A DNA stretch of 37,830 nt from Solirubrobacteraceae bacterium (lineage in GTDB: Bacteria > Actinomycetota > Thermoleophilia > Solirubrobacterales > Solirubrobacteraceae), in the NCBI GenBank assembly GCA_030690545.1, contig JAUYGN010000076.1, positions 1 to 37,830 of the forward strand, written 5' to 3'. How positions within the stretch are numbered: the first letter of the stretch is position 1; each line of letters starts with the position of its first letter. Below the pieces are notes generated by a model. That model ran no database searches. It was given only the letters and a program-made list of their open reading frames with translations, and was not told the origin of the DNA. A program made the translations under genes and the position numbers. Below, in pieces: positions 37,640 to 37,830 of this stretch.

Positions 37640-37830
37640 GTGCGCGCCGCGTACGGTGTCGCGCGCGACGACGCTCGTGCCGCGCTCGCCGGCCATCCCC
37701 GGCACGTGCTGCTGGCAGCGCTCGTCGCCGGCCTGCTCTGCGGTCCGCGCTGGCCGGCGGCGCTCGCGCTCGTCGTCGTCCTCGTGCCGCTCGGCGTCCG
37801 CGCCGGGCCGCTCGCCGCCGGCGCGATCGT
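37640..37830 (+). CDS. comEC: competence channel protein ComEC, N-terminal fragment
   Basis: GTG at 37640, one base after the comEA stop, opens 63 codons to the window edge. After a short polar start (MRAAYGVARDDARAA) the residues form membrane helices (VLLAALVAGLLCG, ALALVVVLVPLG), as at the N-terminus of the DNA-uptake channel ComEC. Identification rests on comEA next door and hydrophobicity. Confidence 0.75.
   Translation, partial: MRAAYGVARDDARAALAGHPRHVLLAALVAGLLCGPRWPAALALVVVLVPLGVRAGPLAAGAI

Overview
The window looks like a chromosomal segment of a very GC-rich actinobacterium, most plausibly class Thermoleophilia (Solirubrobacterales: Solirubrobacter/Conexibacter/Patulibacter type). 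The lineage is inferred from gene content, base composition and a recurring promoter style, not from a marker-gene search. Almost all of it is core metabolism in short operons. There is no tRNA, rRNA, CRISPR array or recognisable transposase.

Layout. (1) 1-4.6 kb: menaquinone genes, menB-menA-menC plus a cut-off alpha/beta hydrolase on the minus strand, and menE divergent on the plus strand. (2) 4.6-8.4 kb: secreted beta-helix/PKD protein, a methyltransferase, ilvC. (3) 8.4-11.3 kb: a clear ZTP/ZMP riboswitch followed by serC-serA. (4) 11.4-17.6 kb: a 36-aa membrane peptide, a GH13 alpha-glucosidase and a complete LpqY-SugABC-type sugar ABC importer. (5) 17.6-20.0 kb: an F420-reductase-like protein and an AT-richer patch with a uracil-DNA-glycosylase-like gene broken by an in-frame TAG, bracketed by two copies of a palindromic repeat. 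(6) 20.0-25.97 kb, minus strand: a ParB-domain protein, a leuA with two tandem regulatory domains, leuS, and a Leu-rich leader peptide. (7) 26.1-31.7 kb: hisC-type aminotransferase, a leader peptide rich in Phe/Tyr/Trp, then two DAHP synthases of different subclasses, tyrA and aroA. (8) 31.8-35.6 kb: a Uma2 nuclease, cmk, der, metK. (9) 35.6-37.8 kb: a Uma2 relic, a secreted RTX-like protein, comEA and the start of comEC.

Regulation is the most interesting part. Many starts lie 6-9 nt behind a TANNNT -10 box, implying leaderless mRNAs. Two of these predicted leaderless transcripts begin directly with short peptides carrying runs of the amino acid whose genes follow: Leu before leuS-leuA, and Phe/Tyr/Trp before the DAHP synthase operon. 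Together with the ZTP riboswitch before serC, three amino-acid operons here seem to be controlled by cis-acting RNA. All functional assignments come from motifs read by eye; no database search was run.
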